From positions 1,029,114-1,093,113 of the forward strand of contig VXAU01003708.1 in NCBI GenBank assembly GCA_013399695.1: DNA of 64,000 nucleotides, read 5' to 3'. Below the pieces are notes generated by a model. It was not told the DNA's origin, made no database searches, and saw nothing but the letters and a program-made list of their open reading frames with translations. This stretch comes from Formicarius rufipectus. Lineage: Eukaryota > Chordata > Aves > Passeriformes > Formicariidae. This document shows, in pieces, positions 49,657-63,630 of this stretch; the first letter of the stretch is position 1, and every line of letters starts with the position of its first letter. The translations under genes and the position numbers were made by a program.

Positions 49657-52600
49657 TAACTCTCACTGTGCTGCAAGAACAGTGTCATGGCACATGAGGC
49701 AGGTGGGCAGAGCTCCCAGCTACCTCCCAAAACCCCTCTAACACCCTGGGATGTCTCACAGCAGTAGCTGTCATCACAGCTACACCTTCAGAGGTCCTGC
49801 TGCTGACTTGCTTTGAAAAATGGAGTTAAACTGAGTTCACTCATGAACAGAGTTGTACCATACTAAAAGAAAAATGGGATTTACCTCACCTTGATGGTAA
49901 CAAAAATGGCACATCCAGGTGCGGGGAACATATGCAGATCCACAGTATTTTCTTGCAACCCACTTATTGGGAAACTTACTGCTTGCACAGCCAGCTTCAG
50001 CTGCTAAAAACCACAGGCAATTTCACCAGTGACAACCAGAGCTTGCACAGGGTCTCCTGGCCATGGCACTACAGCAACAGATCCCATCTGGGGCACGGAT
50101 GGGAAGGTGGGGATCTCAGCAGCCTTTGGGTGGCTGCACTGGAGCACCCCAGGGCACAAGCACCACAGCCTCCATATCCTGGATGAGAATTTTGCTTTTC
50201 TCTCCCCATCTCTGCACATCACAATTCTTGGATCAAGTCACAGATCTCTTCACAGAGCTTGCATCTCTGCTTCTCTTGGCAATGCTTAATTTGTAATGAC
50301 TTGCAGGGGCATTTTTCCAGGCACTCCCTGTGTGTGCAGCCTGGGAAGTGGGAGAGCCCATACTGTGGTAGCACTGGCTTGGGCTCTCCCTTCAACAAAC
50401 CCTCCCTCTGGTCCAGGAGGTGAGGGAAAAATACCAGAGCACAGAGAGCAACTGAGGTTCCAATCAGCTGTGGTGTTGACACATAAGAATGAAGAGTGAG
50501 TAGCCCTAACACAAGGTGAGGGTTAACATAATTGCATGTGCAGAATATGGAACCTCAGCACACGGTGAGGAGAGGAGGTGAGGACAGGAGTGGTTCAGGA
50601 CCACAGCTCTGCTCACCAGCACATGAGCCACCCTGGGGGACATCCACGACTCAGGCTAGGCACAAACCAAGGAGGAAGAAAGGGAGGATAACAAGTATTT
50701 TATTCCTACTGAGTCCTTTATTCTGGCTGCTACTCCTTTCCAAAAATAAAGGTAATCATTAAAAGCAAGGGTTAATGCTTCACTTCATACATTCAAATTC
50801 CTCAACAAGACAATGTAAAAACCACAGTGAGTGGGCTCAAGTTGGCTGAAAAAGGCAGATGACTCTGCAAGACCAGGGAGGCCCCAGGGCAGGCAGCTGG
50901 GTGCTGGTCTGGGTCTCACTTCCCCAGCCACACCACAGCCAGTCTCCTCCAGCGCACAGGGGATGCCACTGACTGGTGCAGCCCCATCCAGAAGCACCCA
51001 GGGTTTCCTCACACCACCAACACGCTTGATTTTCCAGCCTCCCACAAGATTATCCATTGGCTCTGACATAAAAGAAATGGGGAAAAGACTCGCCCCACCT
51101 CACCAGCAGACCCTGGCCACGCAGCAAGGCTCAGGGGCAGTCAGGAACACCTTGCAATGTCACTCTGTGGTGCCAACCCCTCCCAAAACGCTCTGCTGAT
51201 CCCCTGCCACCAGAGCACGAGGACAGCAAAGCAAGCTGAGCCCTCATGGGCAAGAAGATGCCTCCACATGGGGAGGGAGACCAACCCCAAGCACACAGCC
51301 TGGTGGAGGGATCAGTCCCTGCCAAACTGTGCCGTGCCTTCGCCCCCATAACCCATGTGGCACGTGGGAATGCCGACACCACGCCGGGTTATCAGCAAGG
51401 TGATAAGACTCGTAGGCTGTACCTGCTTGGCATGGCTCGAGCAAGGCTCCCTCAGGGCTCCTCCACGTTCACTTCCTACTAGCGTGCACCTGCACCCATA
51501 TCAAAAGCAGTAAAAGCATAAACAGTATTTAAAGCTCCCCTCAACCCCCCCTCGGAAGTCTGGCGAGCCCCACGCTGACGCCGGTCCGCGCCAACACCTG
51601 GCTCTGCAGCAGCACCACGTGTGGCTGTGCTGGCACTGCTCCCCAGCCACCTCCACACCCCCAGCACACCCCTCCTGCACAGCCCTGGGACAGCAGAGCC
51701 TACACGTCAGAGCCTTTCTGTGGGAACCCCAACTCTGCCCTCGTAGCAGGTTGAGTACAGTTTTACCTGAGTTTTACCTGCAGTGCACAGGTAAGGTTTG
51801 TAACAACAAGAAGAGGCAGCAGCAGCTGTCTCAGTGGCAGAGCAGCTCAGTGCTCTCATCACGAATCCCCTGCCTCTGGACCAGCACATCATCCACTGCT
51901 CACAGGGAAGAAGGGAAGCCAAAGAGGACAGGATGCCAGAATATGCACATTAACAACTCCAGTACCTGGCTGCTACAGGAGCAGCACAGAATTAACAATT
52001 AAATGAAACCCCACACACTTGGCAGCTCTGGCAGGGTGGTCCCATCAGCAGGCACTGCTGGGAGCATGCCCTGGGGCAGCGGGCAAGGAAGGATTCTCTG
52101 CCCAGAGAAGAGCAGGTCAAGACACAAAGCCTTTGGCAGAGGTTTCATGTTACAGCAAAGTCAACCAAGAGGCCAGAGGTTTATCAAGGGGGTGGCCCTG
52201 ACCCCACTAGACCCTCCTCTGACCTCCAGAGTCCAATGAGGATGTTCAACTGGCAGAAAACACTTTTTTCCTGCTTAAGCTGGTTTTCTGCTGGTCCAGC
52301 TTCCCGTGCAGTCTCACCCTCTGGTCAGGCAGAGTCAGCTGAAGCACAGGACAAGCATCCAGGAACAAGCTGAGAGACCTAAATCTACTTAACAGCAATG
52401 TGAACCGAGCCCTCAGTCCACAAAGCACCAACCACACTGTCAAGGAGTCCCCGAAAGCAGTTTTCATCTGAGAAAAAATAAAGGAGATAAAGGCTTTCCA
52501 AGGAAACAATTCTCCCTTGATACATGTCATGAAGTTGTGCGCGCGCTTGAGTCACGGCACACGTGTGGACCATTGTGATGCACCGGCAACGCGTCCTCCT

Positions 52601-55600
52601 CCTCAATCTGCTGAGAGCAGCCACCAGGCAGAGGTTGACATGCGGAGGTGATTCAACACCAATGAACAGAAACACTAAGACAAGCTGTTCTGAAAACGGG
52701 GGTTGTACCTGACACTACTGTTATTCACCCAGAAAAGTTTTCTGCTCTGGATGCCCTTCCTCTCTCAATTTACCCAGTGTTAAGCAGAATCCCCATCCTA
52801 CCCGAGATGGTTCACTGCAATCAGACAAGTAGACGGTGCTTCCACTACAGGCAGACCTTTTTTTTTTTCTTTAGGACCTATGAGAAACACCAGTTGGAAA
52901 CCTGGATATTACTTTTTACCCAACATGGCATTATACTTTCTTCCACCCCCTCCTTGAGCTTGTGGCATAGAGCAGAAAGAAAAAAAAAAATCATAAAGAA
53001 ATGGAGGGGGGAAAAAAATCTTCCCACCAGAATGTAAATATTTGTGCGTAGCAAGAACAAAGTATTTCCATAAAGCTTTCACTAAAGGGTAACTGCAGGC
53101 CAAATTTTACCCACAGATACAGGCACATAACTCCAGCTAAAGTTACTCAGAGTTGCCCAAGTTTCTGCAGGGGCCAACTCCAGCATACAGCACTCACGTC
53201 CAGAAGGACTCTGAGCTCAGGAGCTGAGGCCACACTTCCAGCTCTTTTGAGAAAGGCAGACGAGATCTGCTTCAAATCAGTGAAGAACTTCGGGGATGAG
53301 TCAAACCTGCAGGATTTGCTGCAATACTCGCTGCAAAAGAGGATGTGAGAACTGGCAAGTACGCTGTGTTTACTCACTGTGCCATCTAATTCTGGAAACT
53401 TGAGCTGAGATTCGGCGCTCGAGCACGACTCCAGGGGGTGGTGGGAAGATCCTGGCCCTCTTAAAAAGCCACTCGCTGGGCAAAACTGGCGGTATCTACT
53501 CAAACAGGGCCACAGGCTGACCCAGACAGAGGTTCTGCAGCTGGCAAGCAAAGCCTCCCTGGGGCAGACGCTGCACTGCATCTGCCTCCAGCCCAGGGAT
53601 GAGCCTCCGCAGGCATCGGCGCACATGAGGAACAGAGATGCTCTAAAAACACGCACTGCTTCAGTTAATGACACAGATTTACACTGGGTGTTAGCCTGTT
53701 TTACTAAAAAAAGCCAACCACTTTTTTTTTTTCTTTTTTTCCTGGTGCAAACTGTCCTTTATAGAGACTATTAATATCCCTCTTCCCTCAGTTTAAGCTC
53801 TACTTCTCTTTCTTGTTCTGCCACTGACTTTAAAGATAAGTTGCAAAACGAGATTTAATTTATCTGTATCTTTTCTCTTCATCCCTTCTCTCCTGTTATT
53901 GCCTGGACAGGCAGACTGTTTTGCAGGGAACCACTGCATGGAGTATAGTTAGATTTGTGCACTATTTATGTTTTTAACAGAAAATTAAAATGATACCTAG
54001 CTTATACTAAACAGATCCCCTTTCATTCTGTCCTCATGTAATCAGTTCTCTGTTGCACACACTAATAACTTAGATAAAACACCCTGCTATAAGCAGCCAC
54101 CTCAAACAGCTGCAAAGATATTCCTGGCTATCAGACACCAGTGAAGACAAACAGCAGTGGATGGCAGCCACCAGGAGATTATGCTGAAACAAATGCATTT
54201 TTATTTTTTCCTTTAAATTACAAAAGATTATCATTTTACTCAGCAATGCCCCTTATTAAATTGAAACTATCCACATCAGAATTAAATACATCCTATCTAC
54301 TCGAAGTGTATTATTTATCAGTAATATTTAATGACAAAAACCTGATAACTTTCTCTGATCATACCACTGATTTCCTCCAGTCATGCATCATTGGCTCTGC
54401 TGGTCATTAGCATTATCACAGTGCATAAACTCTGGCTTAGGCAGCAAGTTTGATAACAGAGCCAGACGCCTATAGCTACTATTTTTCAGTTTGTTCGGAT
54501 TTACTAGTTTACCTCTCTATGAGCATGCCTCTATCTAATGGCATCTATTATAATCCTTAAAAATCCTAGAGAATAAATTTCCATTTCCATGCAACGCTTT
54601 TCTGCACAATCAAAATTCTTCAGCAAATATAAAGCACTCGGCGAAAAATCAGATTTCCCCTTCAACTGTTTGAAGACCCTTTTCCCCAAAGAGGATACGC
54701 CAGCCAATCTGAAAAATAAATAGGAAATATCTAGTCTCTCTGACTGTTTAATGCTAGGAATATGCTGCACAGTCTTAAGGTATTTTAGTTTCATTCACAG
54801 ATCACATTTCATTTTATCTTTGACGAGACAGCATTTTTGAATGCTATAGATACTGCTTTTTTGGAAGCGAAGGGAAAAAAAAAATCCAAACTAATGTACA
54901 CAGTACAACATCAGCTAAAATCTACCAAGATGGGTTTTCCCCATTCTCAGTTAAATCCTGTCGCTGAAATGATGGATTAGAAAGGTTTCCTGAGAAAGAC
55001 CATCATTCCTTACACAACTGGCCTTCAGAAAACTCCAATGGGTTAGCCAGAGAATAGCTTTAAAATACTTGTACAAACAGTAATTATGCTGCATACTTAT
55101 GACATTCCTCTTTCAAAGCCTTTTAAGTATCAAGTAATTTATCACTGAAAAAATACATTTTCTCTTTTCTGAACCTACAACTCAGGAGCTTTACAAACCT
55201 AATGTGCATTATCTGAACATCCATGCACAGACACGGCATGTAAAACTCACAAAAAGAGTTTGCTACAAGCTATTTCAGAGCCACCTTCTCCCAGCACTTA
55301 TTTAATTCAATGACAGCAGGATGGGGCCCCTGACAACTCTCTGATTAAAATTAATTACCAAAGCTGTTAAGACATTATTACTCTTGCAAAACTTACTGAG
55401 AAAAATCTCTCTTCTAAATCTGCTAAGGCAGATCCAGGCTATGCTGTATATGTTCAAACACTCCTTTATGTTACACACATGAATGTTCCAAGACTGTTCT
55501 CTAACAAAACTGATTTCTTAAAATTTCTTTTTAACACTGTCACCCAAGGAACCTCCATGATTTGAACAGAAGTATTCAGTGCTTAAGCCACATAATGCTA

Positions 55601-56659
55601 CACATGGAGACATACCTATTTATGAAACTCACCCCAGGGAGACGAATAATTCACAGTACACTGATCAACAGAGTTTGCATGGTACTGTCTGAAGGAGCAC
55701 TACTTGAGACACAGAGCCATTATGAAAGCAGAAAGTATCAATACTAACACAATTGGGGCCTCTGTGTCATGCTATTTGCTGGGCAGAATTCATATCACTC
55801 ACAGAAAATTTCAGTTTGGGTGTAGTTTCAGTATCACTAGCTGTGATATTAGAAGTTGGGGCTGTTGTGTAAGAAGCAGCAGCGAATTGATGAGGTTAAT
55901 GCCAAATTCCATGATTTGTCGAGGCACAAACCGGATCAAACCTGGAAGAACAGCAGCGAGCTCGGGAGCACAGGATGCAGAAGCGCCAACAGAGATGCTT
56001 CCCAGTCCCTGCTCCTCGCACCATCCAGGGGCTTCAATCTGGTCCTTCAAGGATGAAATGGTGAAAAATATTGCCACTGTTCTGCCCTGCCCACTTGCTG
56101 CTTTGTCTGCACCAAGACACACTCCTGACCTTACCGAGCATCAGACAACATCAGACCCCTCATCCAGCCCTCCCTGGGACTGCCAGCCTTTCCCAGCCAA
56201 ACCCAGTTCAACACCCTCCAAGCCCAGCGCCCAGAGGCCCTCCGCGATGCACCGCAGCCTCCTGCACTGCCACTGCTTTTCAGGAGATTTCTGCCATGAG
56301 AGGAAAGGAGGATTTACACCACTGACTTTAATGGAATTTTTCTTTCCAGCGCAAGTATAAAACGTGGGAACTGGGTTGGACGAGCTGCCTGAGCAGCTAA
56401 CAAAGATTTGTCATCAGGTTCATGGGAGACAGAGTTCATGACTCACTGACAGTGAGCTCACTAATACAACATAAAAAAACTACTAAAAATAAAAGAAAAT
56501 AAAAAAGCAAGCACCAAGAGGAACACTTCCAGAAGTTTTTAAGTTAATCCTGAACATAATACCCTTGAAATGAGGCTCGCGACAGGCCCACCTGACAAAA
56601 GTCACAAAACACAACCTTGTATTGAAAAAAATATTAGAAAAGCACATTTCAGTTGGGGG
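49657..56659. other. Gene-less stretch
   Basis: 49680-52250 is GC-richer with many overlapping short frames on both strands and a perfect 11-bp tandem duplication (AGTTTTACCTG twice, 51759-51780). 53680-55550 is AT-rich. The longest open frame of the window (218 codons, plus, 55704-56360) and a 175-codon minus frame (53147-53674) lie here, but neither has recognisable domains. An old repeat remnant at about 56310 is listed separately. Confidence 0.5.
56308..56340. repeat. Possible remnant of an old amniote palindromic repeat
   Basis: GGATTTACACCACTGACTTT followed by AATGGAATTT is close to the GATTTACACCAGTGACTTCAATGGA segment of an old palindromic repeat I recall from bird, crocodilian and turtle introns. 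This is the best of the three matches in the window, because the adjoining TTTACACCA and TGACTTNAATGG parts are both present. Confidence 0.45.
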
Positions 56660-56706
56660 AAAAAAAACAAAACAAAACAAAACAACAAACAACCAAACAA
56701 ACCAAC
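56660..56706 (+). repeat. CAAAA/CAAA simple repeat
   Basis: An A-run followed by perfect CAAAA units that decay into CAAC and CAAAC units. It is a typical microsatellite, possibly seeded by a retroposon tail. Confidence 0.9.
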
Positions 56707-59700
56707 CCACACTATTTCTGCTGTCTTGGCATTTCCAGAAATTTCCTGGGAAGAGGTGTCCTACTCACGCTCACCTCCCAGTTCTCCAGCAGCAGAAAAA
56801 CATATACTTCACATTCACTGAGCAACAGTAGGAAGATGCCTTTTAAAACTGACACGGGTTCCTAAAGAAATATCAGTTAATTACTTAATCCTTCTTAATG
56901 GAATGATCAACATCCTCTCAGCAAACAAGGCTGTGATGATTTAATGTTTTACTGCACTGGCAGAATTACCCCCCCCTCCCCTCCTGTCTGCTGCTACTCG
57001 TTCCTTTAGAATCGGTTCCATTTTTCACTTCTGCAGAGCAGCCTCTGCACCCGGCCGAGAAAAAGATTCAGATAGAAATCTGAGTTGTTGCTATTCTCTT
57101 GTGAAGCCAAGACCTGATCTCTGGGAGGGAACAGACAGAAAGGCAGGTGGCCAAGGCACCCAGGAAATCAAGGAATGAGCCAGCAGAGAGCGACGAGCCT
57201 CGGCATGAGCTGGAACAACTTCATCAGCATCCCAGGAACACCGTGCTGTACGGAAGAGGGGCAGCCACTTCAAAGGGAACCGGGGAGGGATGTTTGAATC
57301 CCAGCTCAGACAGCTCCTGAATCCCTGAGAAACCCCGGCCGTCGTTTGGGCAAGAACAAAAGTCCTTTCAGGGCTCGCTGCAATCAGACCAGGCTCAGAG
57401 AGAATTCTGCAGGCAAGTGTTGAGCAGGAAGGGGAATTCAGCATCGATTTTTGTGATCAGATGTTTAGCGGCTGCTCTGAACACTCCAGCAATCCCCCCC
57501 TCACCATTTTATCTCCCTTTATCACAAGCTTTTTAATAGAGACATGACATTCTGCTTACTGCTGGGCTCTCTCTATTTATCTCTCTCTTAACAACACTTT
57601 GGCACCATCGGCTCCGCTATCTAAATCAGCAATAGTGCATGTCCGGTCACATAAAACCAGAGAGGGTTTCCCGAGATGCCTTGGGAAGTCTGACTACTCA
57701 GGTTTACTGATGTGTTAATATGCCCAATCCACTAATTAATGAACAAACAGCTTAGGCGAGGAGCTGGGGGAGGGACACCAACACGAAGACTTCGAGAGCC
57801 CAAGGAAAGACACTTGACCCTAATTGTTAGCAACAAGATGACAAGACTGATCAGGAAGTACAGCTAAAACTCGGATCCAACATGAAAGGAAATGTCTGGC
57901 AAAGAGGGGAAAACTAATGATGCCGAGAAGAGGCTCCAGCCAACCTGCCGAACTGTGCCACCTTCTGTCGGGCTGCCGGCGCTCAGCGCCCGAGCACCTG
58001 GCCAGGGCTCCCCAGCACGGCACTGCCATCACAGCCCTCTCTCCATGTCCAAATCTTCATCCTCCCCCCCGTGACCCTGCAGCTCCAGGGTGTGCACTCC
58101 AGCCAAGGAAAGCCAGGAAAGAGTTCGCTTCAACCCATGATGGGGAAGCTCTTCCTGCACGTTCCCAGCAAAACCACCTGCCCTTGGCCACGTGCAGAAT
58201 TCCAGCAGGTAGGCTTTAACAAGGACCAAGATTCACCTGAAGTTTCAGCTAGACCTGGTTTTATCAAGGGCAAAACACTCCCCATCTTGAAAACAGCCTG
58301 GACCACGTACACCAAAGGAGATGCCAGTGGATGCACCAGCACGAGGTTCCTATGCCTTGAGTGCACGTACCAGCACTTCAGGAAATGCTTCCACAAGGAG
58401 CAAAAACATTTGAAAAAAAAGGTCACAAGCACTTTTTACCTGAAAAATCAACTCAACGAACAGTCACAACAGCGCAAGAGACCCTGCAGCGCCGTGCTCT
58501 GGGACAGACATCCAGAAGAGAGTTGACTTGCAGGTCACACACCCAGCACTGCCACACGGCAAATGCTGTGGAGCATTACCCCTCTGCACTGGGAGCCTGG
58601 ATTTACCCTGTGCCTCTGAATTAAACTAACTTTGTGAGGAAACAGGCACTTCTAATAAAAACACACCAGTGACAAGTATTGTACAGAGCGCGCGATTAGC
58701 GGTAAACAATACACTGGAGAATCACCCGAATAAAACATTCTGGGCATTTATTTGCTTTGCTTTCCAAGCCCATTGCAACTCAAGGGGAAACTGGAAAGAA
58801 AAAAGCCCACAATTAGTTTCAGAATAGCACTCCCAGAAACACTGCAGCCTATCAGATATATGTAAATATTTTACGATACGGGTTCCATTTCAGTAGATCT
58901 GTCAAGATATTTACAGGGCTTGACAGTATTTCTGCCTTTAATTAAATTTTCACACACATACTTTAATGTAATTTAAATAGATTATTAGTTGTCAGAATAT
59001 AGTATAAATTTTGTTTACGATTTAGTTACTTTAAGTACTCACATTGAGGAAACTCATTTAACCCCCTGACTGAGGAGCATTAAGTGTTGAGATGAGACTT
59101 CTAAAGAGCTTCTTCTGCCCTTTGCACTCTTGCAGTAATCTTAAATTACTACAACTTAATTGCAATTTCAAGGCACTAAAATGGAGATGTTTTAAAAACA
59201 GCACTGGGAGGGTCAATGAGAAGAGAAAAATTATTTAGTCCTCCGCAGGTACCAGATGCTTCTTGGAGAGAAACTGATTTTGCCCATTTTCCATAGAATC
59301 CTGTCTTCATTTGGAGGACGGCGCGGAACAAAAAGTCATCAAGATTATTCTGGATACTTGCCACATGCAAACAGCCATTAGACATAAGCCTGCTCACTTG
59401 CATGCATGGAAGAAATCCGTGCCAGGAGAAAAGAAAGACAAAACCCTAGAGCACATTTGCAGAGAAGGCTGCATGCAAACAGAGCCAGCAGCTTCTCTGA
59501 CTTGGGAGCTCCCATGCTGGAGAGTAAGAAAACAGAGCACGTGTTAAACCACTCCAGAAACCCCAACCAATATCTGATCTCCTAAAAACAGTGCAATTGA
59601 TTCCTCTACAGCACGAAATACATGTATTTTTAAAAGACTACAGAAGTTCCACAATTAAGCCTCTCCTCTAATGACTGCCTGATTTATCCCATCCAATTCT

Positions 59701-62700
59701 TTCCCCCCTCTCCATACACTGGCATCACCTTGTTACCTGCAGTAGCTGCAATTCCCAGCGCACGCCGAGCTGCGGGAATCAAACGGCACAGAGGTTTGTG
59801 AGAGCAGCAGGCTGTGAGCAGCGCCTCTGTCAGCGCAAAATCAGGCAGTCCTAGCAAACACAGGATCTTCTCCGCTTCTTCTTGCAATGAGACATTTTAC
59901 AAGACTCTGGCCAACAGAAAAACAATCAGACTCACGAGTCAAACACCGTTGTGCCTCAGCATGGCCAAGCGCTGACGCGTGTCCTCAGCAGCACGAAGTC
60001 AAGGGCTGCCAGCCTGGCCATACCTTTCGAAGCATTTGAAAAAAGTCTGGTTGCCAGGACCTCTAAGAACAGTCGCAAAGATGCTGCTGATCTCTAGTGC
60101 ACAACGTTTCTGAATTTCACTTAGCAAATGCTTTCTGGCTCCCACTGCACATCACATCTCCGCTGAACCGCTCGCCGGGTGTGAAGACACGCTACTCTAC
60201 GTGGAGGGGAGGGGGAGAAAAAGTTTTCAGTGATACGAGTTCGTGGCACAGACCAAAAGCCAAAGGCAGCGACATGAAGCCCCGGTTGATGCCAACATGC
60301 TCTGGATCGGGCCCAGGGCTGCCAACTGCACCCTCAACTCGCCCGTGGGGACACAGGGACCACAGCGTGCCCACGGGCTGTATGTTCAGAGCAGGGTGCC
60401 ACCGTGCCCCCATGCTGCTGACCACCCCCTGGGCTTCCCCTCCAGCTGCCAGCCCCTTCCCACCTCTGCCTCCCCAGCAGACACTCACAGGGAAAAGCTC
60501 CGGGAAGCAACCTGGCAGCAAGGCTCATCTGAGGAATAATTACAGTGCACAGTTTAATTCAGCTTAAACACGAACAGCAAACAGAACACTCGTGCAGCAG
60601 AGCACTGCGGGGTCTGATCCTGCTCCCCCTGAGGTGGGAACCTCTGGCAAAGCTCCCTCCGGGGCGCTGTGTCCGTGCACACACGATGCTGTGCTGGATG
60701 TGTAGGAAAGGCCTGAGCAAATGCTGTGCCTCCCAGAGACACCCAGCTACCTGCAAAACCCTCACCGAGCCTCCTTCAGCCTTGGCTCAGCTGCAGAAAA
60801 ATATTTCAACTCAGTGCCTTGAAGTTGCAATTAAATTGTAGTAATTTAAGATTATCACAAGAGCAAAGGGCAGCAGAAGCTCTTCAGCAGACTCCTCTCA
60901 CCACTTAATGCTCCTCAGTCTTGGGGTTAAATGAGCTTCTTTAGTATAAGTACCTTAAAGCAAGTGAATCGTAAACAAAATTTATACTATTTTCTGACAG
61001 CATATAATCTATTTAAATTTATTAAAGCTTCTCAGAGAAAATTTAAGATGACAGAAGTATCATTATGCCCTATAAATAACTGGACCGCCTTGCAGAAATA
61101 ACTGTATTTTACATACATATCCTACATATGTGTGTGCATATGTTATTCCATTTGATATACAAATACATGACCAACAGGACAGGAATTGCATTATCCGGTT
61201 CAATCTCTCAGTATAAATGACCCCAAGCAGCATGAATACTAAATGCTAAGATACATTCCATAAATTTGCCTTTTTACTACCAGCCCTTTTTCCTAATTTT
61301 TACAATGCCATGAAACAGGAACAATTCCAGCGCTACAAATGTTTACTGTACATCACATCAAGGATGATAATGCAAATTTTAGCTCTTAAAAAAGGGTGAT
61401 CCACTCCATGAAAAACTCATACTGCTGTTGCAGCATATGCTGCACACTAATGTCCGATGCATAATTCCCTGCTCAACTTTCCTGCTCCTTCTCTAACCAG
61501 GGCAAAAACCATCTGTGTTAGAGTTACTGGTGGAACTGATTTAAGCAGAAAATGTTTATAGATGTTAAAAAGTATTACACATTACGCAAAATGCCTTAAT
61601 AGCATATATAGCATGTTTAATGCACGTACTTTTTTATTGTCTAATTAAAGTATATACCATAAAAATCTACAGGGTTTAGAGTAAGTTATGCAGGACAGTT
61701 ATGAAACCTTACCTTATGGAAAGTATAAAGTACTTATTGTGTGATCTGCACTGCTAATTAAAGAAATGCTTATGCAGAAAGGTTTGGGATTTATTTCTTA
61801 ATTCTTCAGTAGATGTGCACTTGGTGTGCCTCCTGATTAATATACATTAGGGTAATAGCCTCTTCCTCGGATTTTTTTAGAATAGATATTCCCATTGTTA
61901 AGAATACTTTAAAGAAATAAAAGGGACATACTTGTGAAGTTTAAAATGGAGTGTTTGAATAGAAACATGAAACTGCCACGCAACAAAACTAACCTCACTC
62001 CCTTTGGTTCAGTCTGATTACTACTTAAATCCTCACCGCTTACTGAAGTAAAATCAAGTGTCTGTTAACACTCCTTACTGCTATTTCCACTGGAAAACTA
62101 CACAGTAACACAGTTCCTCTGATACAGCCATGAATACATTTTACAAGCAGTTTTGTAAAAATCCTGGCATATCAAAAACAAGGTCCATCTTAACTGGTTG
62201 GAAATAAGTTTGAAGGAAGGACATTACAAGTTCTCCAAACTCTACGAATGCGCTCATACAACATACAATGTTAAATCACAACCAAACTCCTCTATTATAC
62301 AGCAACACAGAACTTACACACAGAGGAAAAAAATAAATCCACGCTCCCTTACAATTCAGAGACCCAGAAATAAAAGCTTAATTCCACATAACTTTTACAG
62401 TTTTCAACATTACACTACTGGAACACCTTCTTCTCTATAGCTCTAGACAGCAGAAATAGAATAAAATCCTAAGTCTCTCTCAGAAAATGTATACAATACA
62501 TTCTAAACCACCACCACTTTAAAAAATAAAAAACACCAAACCCAAAATCCAGCACATGCACAAAAAAACTAACTTTGCAATCAAAATTGTCAGCAACAGA
62601 AAGCCTTGTTTGAAATGGTCATTATTTTTCTCAAGAGTTATCCTTTGGTTTCACAACAAAGATCAGCATTTGTAATGGTCCATTTCTGCATAAGTGAACA

Positions 62701-63630
62701 TATAGCCTTGCTGCCTGATCGAATAGTCCAGAGCTTTCAGTGAGGCAGCTCCTGACAACAGCCCAGCAGCAGCTTTGTTTGATCTCTCCTGCCTTCCTTA
62801 ATCTGGGTTGTCAAGGTTCACTTGTTGGAGGCTGTTTACTTTACTTTTTCCAGAAAAAAAAAAAAAAGTGATTTTTTTTTTCCTGTTTCTCATACAATGA
62901 CTAATCCAAAGACTAAGGGGGAAGAATGCTGCCAATGCAAGATGTTAAAGCTACAATACTTTTTTGCAATGAGATTTTAGCCGACACCTTTTGAATGGTA
63001 ACTAGTGAAGAGCTTCCTCCCCCTGTGCCCTGGTCCATTCAATATGGCTGGGAGATAGTTCAAATAAAATGTGCAGGGGTAAAGCTTCAGAGGAGAGAAG
63101 TTGAAACCAGAAGCCCCCGATTTCCCCATCCTCCCCCAAATCTAGTTGTAGAGATGCACGGTACCTCCTTGCCCACACTCGCTTCTCTGGGAACTCGAAT
63201 TATTTCAGGCTCTCTCAAACTTACAAAAAGTAGGAGCTTCTCAGCAGTAACAGAAACTGTAAAAATAATACTGAGTGAAACGCCTATTTTCCGAAATATT
63301 AAAGAAAATCGTGGATTATCAGCACAACCAAAAAGTTCCTTCGATGACATGCTTGCAAACTTTGTCTAATTAAGCAGCTGTCACCAGTGACATCAACATT
63401 TGGTCAAAGCAGGTAAAACGCAAATTTACAAAAACTATACGGAAAGGAAACACAGTTTAGAGAATTGTTTTAATATTTAGAACCATCCAGCACCCTAGAA
63501 AACAGGAGGCTACATGGTGCAGACAACACGCTACAAGCAGTACACATCCATTACTCACTCCGAGAGCAGTTACTAAAAATGAAACCTTAAACTTCTGAGC
63601 ACAGAAGTTGGGCTCCAGCTTCTCTACAGA
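56707..63630. other. Gene-less stretch up to the right-hand CpG island
   Basis: 57050-58620 and 59700-60900 are GC-richer. A 9-bp perfect GC-rich inverted repeat (GCCCGTGGG 60342-60350 with CCCACGGGC 60371-60379) lies in the latter. 58640-59170 and 60930-62600 are strongly AT-rich and lack simple repeats, which would suit conserved regulatory DNA. The 124-codon plus frame at 62995-63369 ends about 260 bp before the island. It has no family resemblance. Confidence 0.5.

Noticed and set aside
53147..53674. 175-codon minus frame rich in Ser and Cys
   Set aside because: No domain recognised and no supporting splice sites or second exon.
55704..56360. Longest open frame in the window, 218 codons on plus
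   Set aside because: No recognisable domain, composition changes along its length, an old repeat remnant lies at its end, and antisense and shifted frames are also open. It is more likely chance.
59290..59310. CATAGAATCC as a reversed CR1 tail
   Set aside because: Only the short CATAGAATC core matches and the expected GGTTGGAAGGGACC-type flank is absent.
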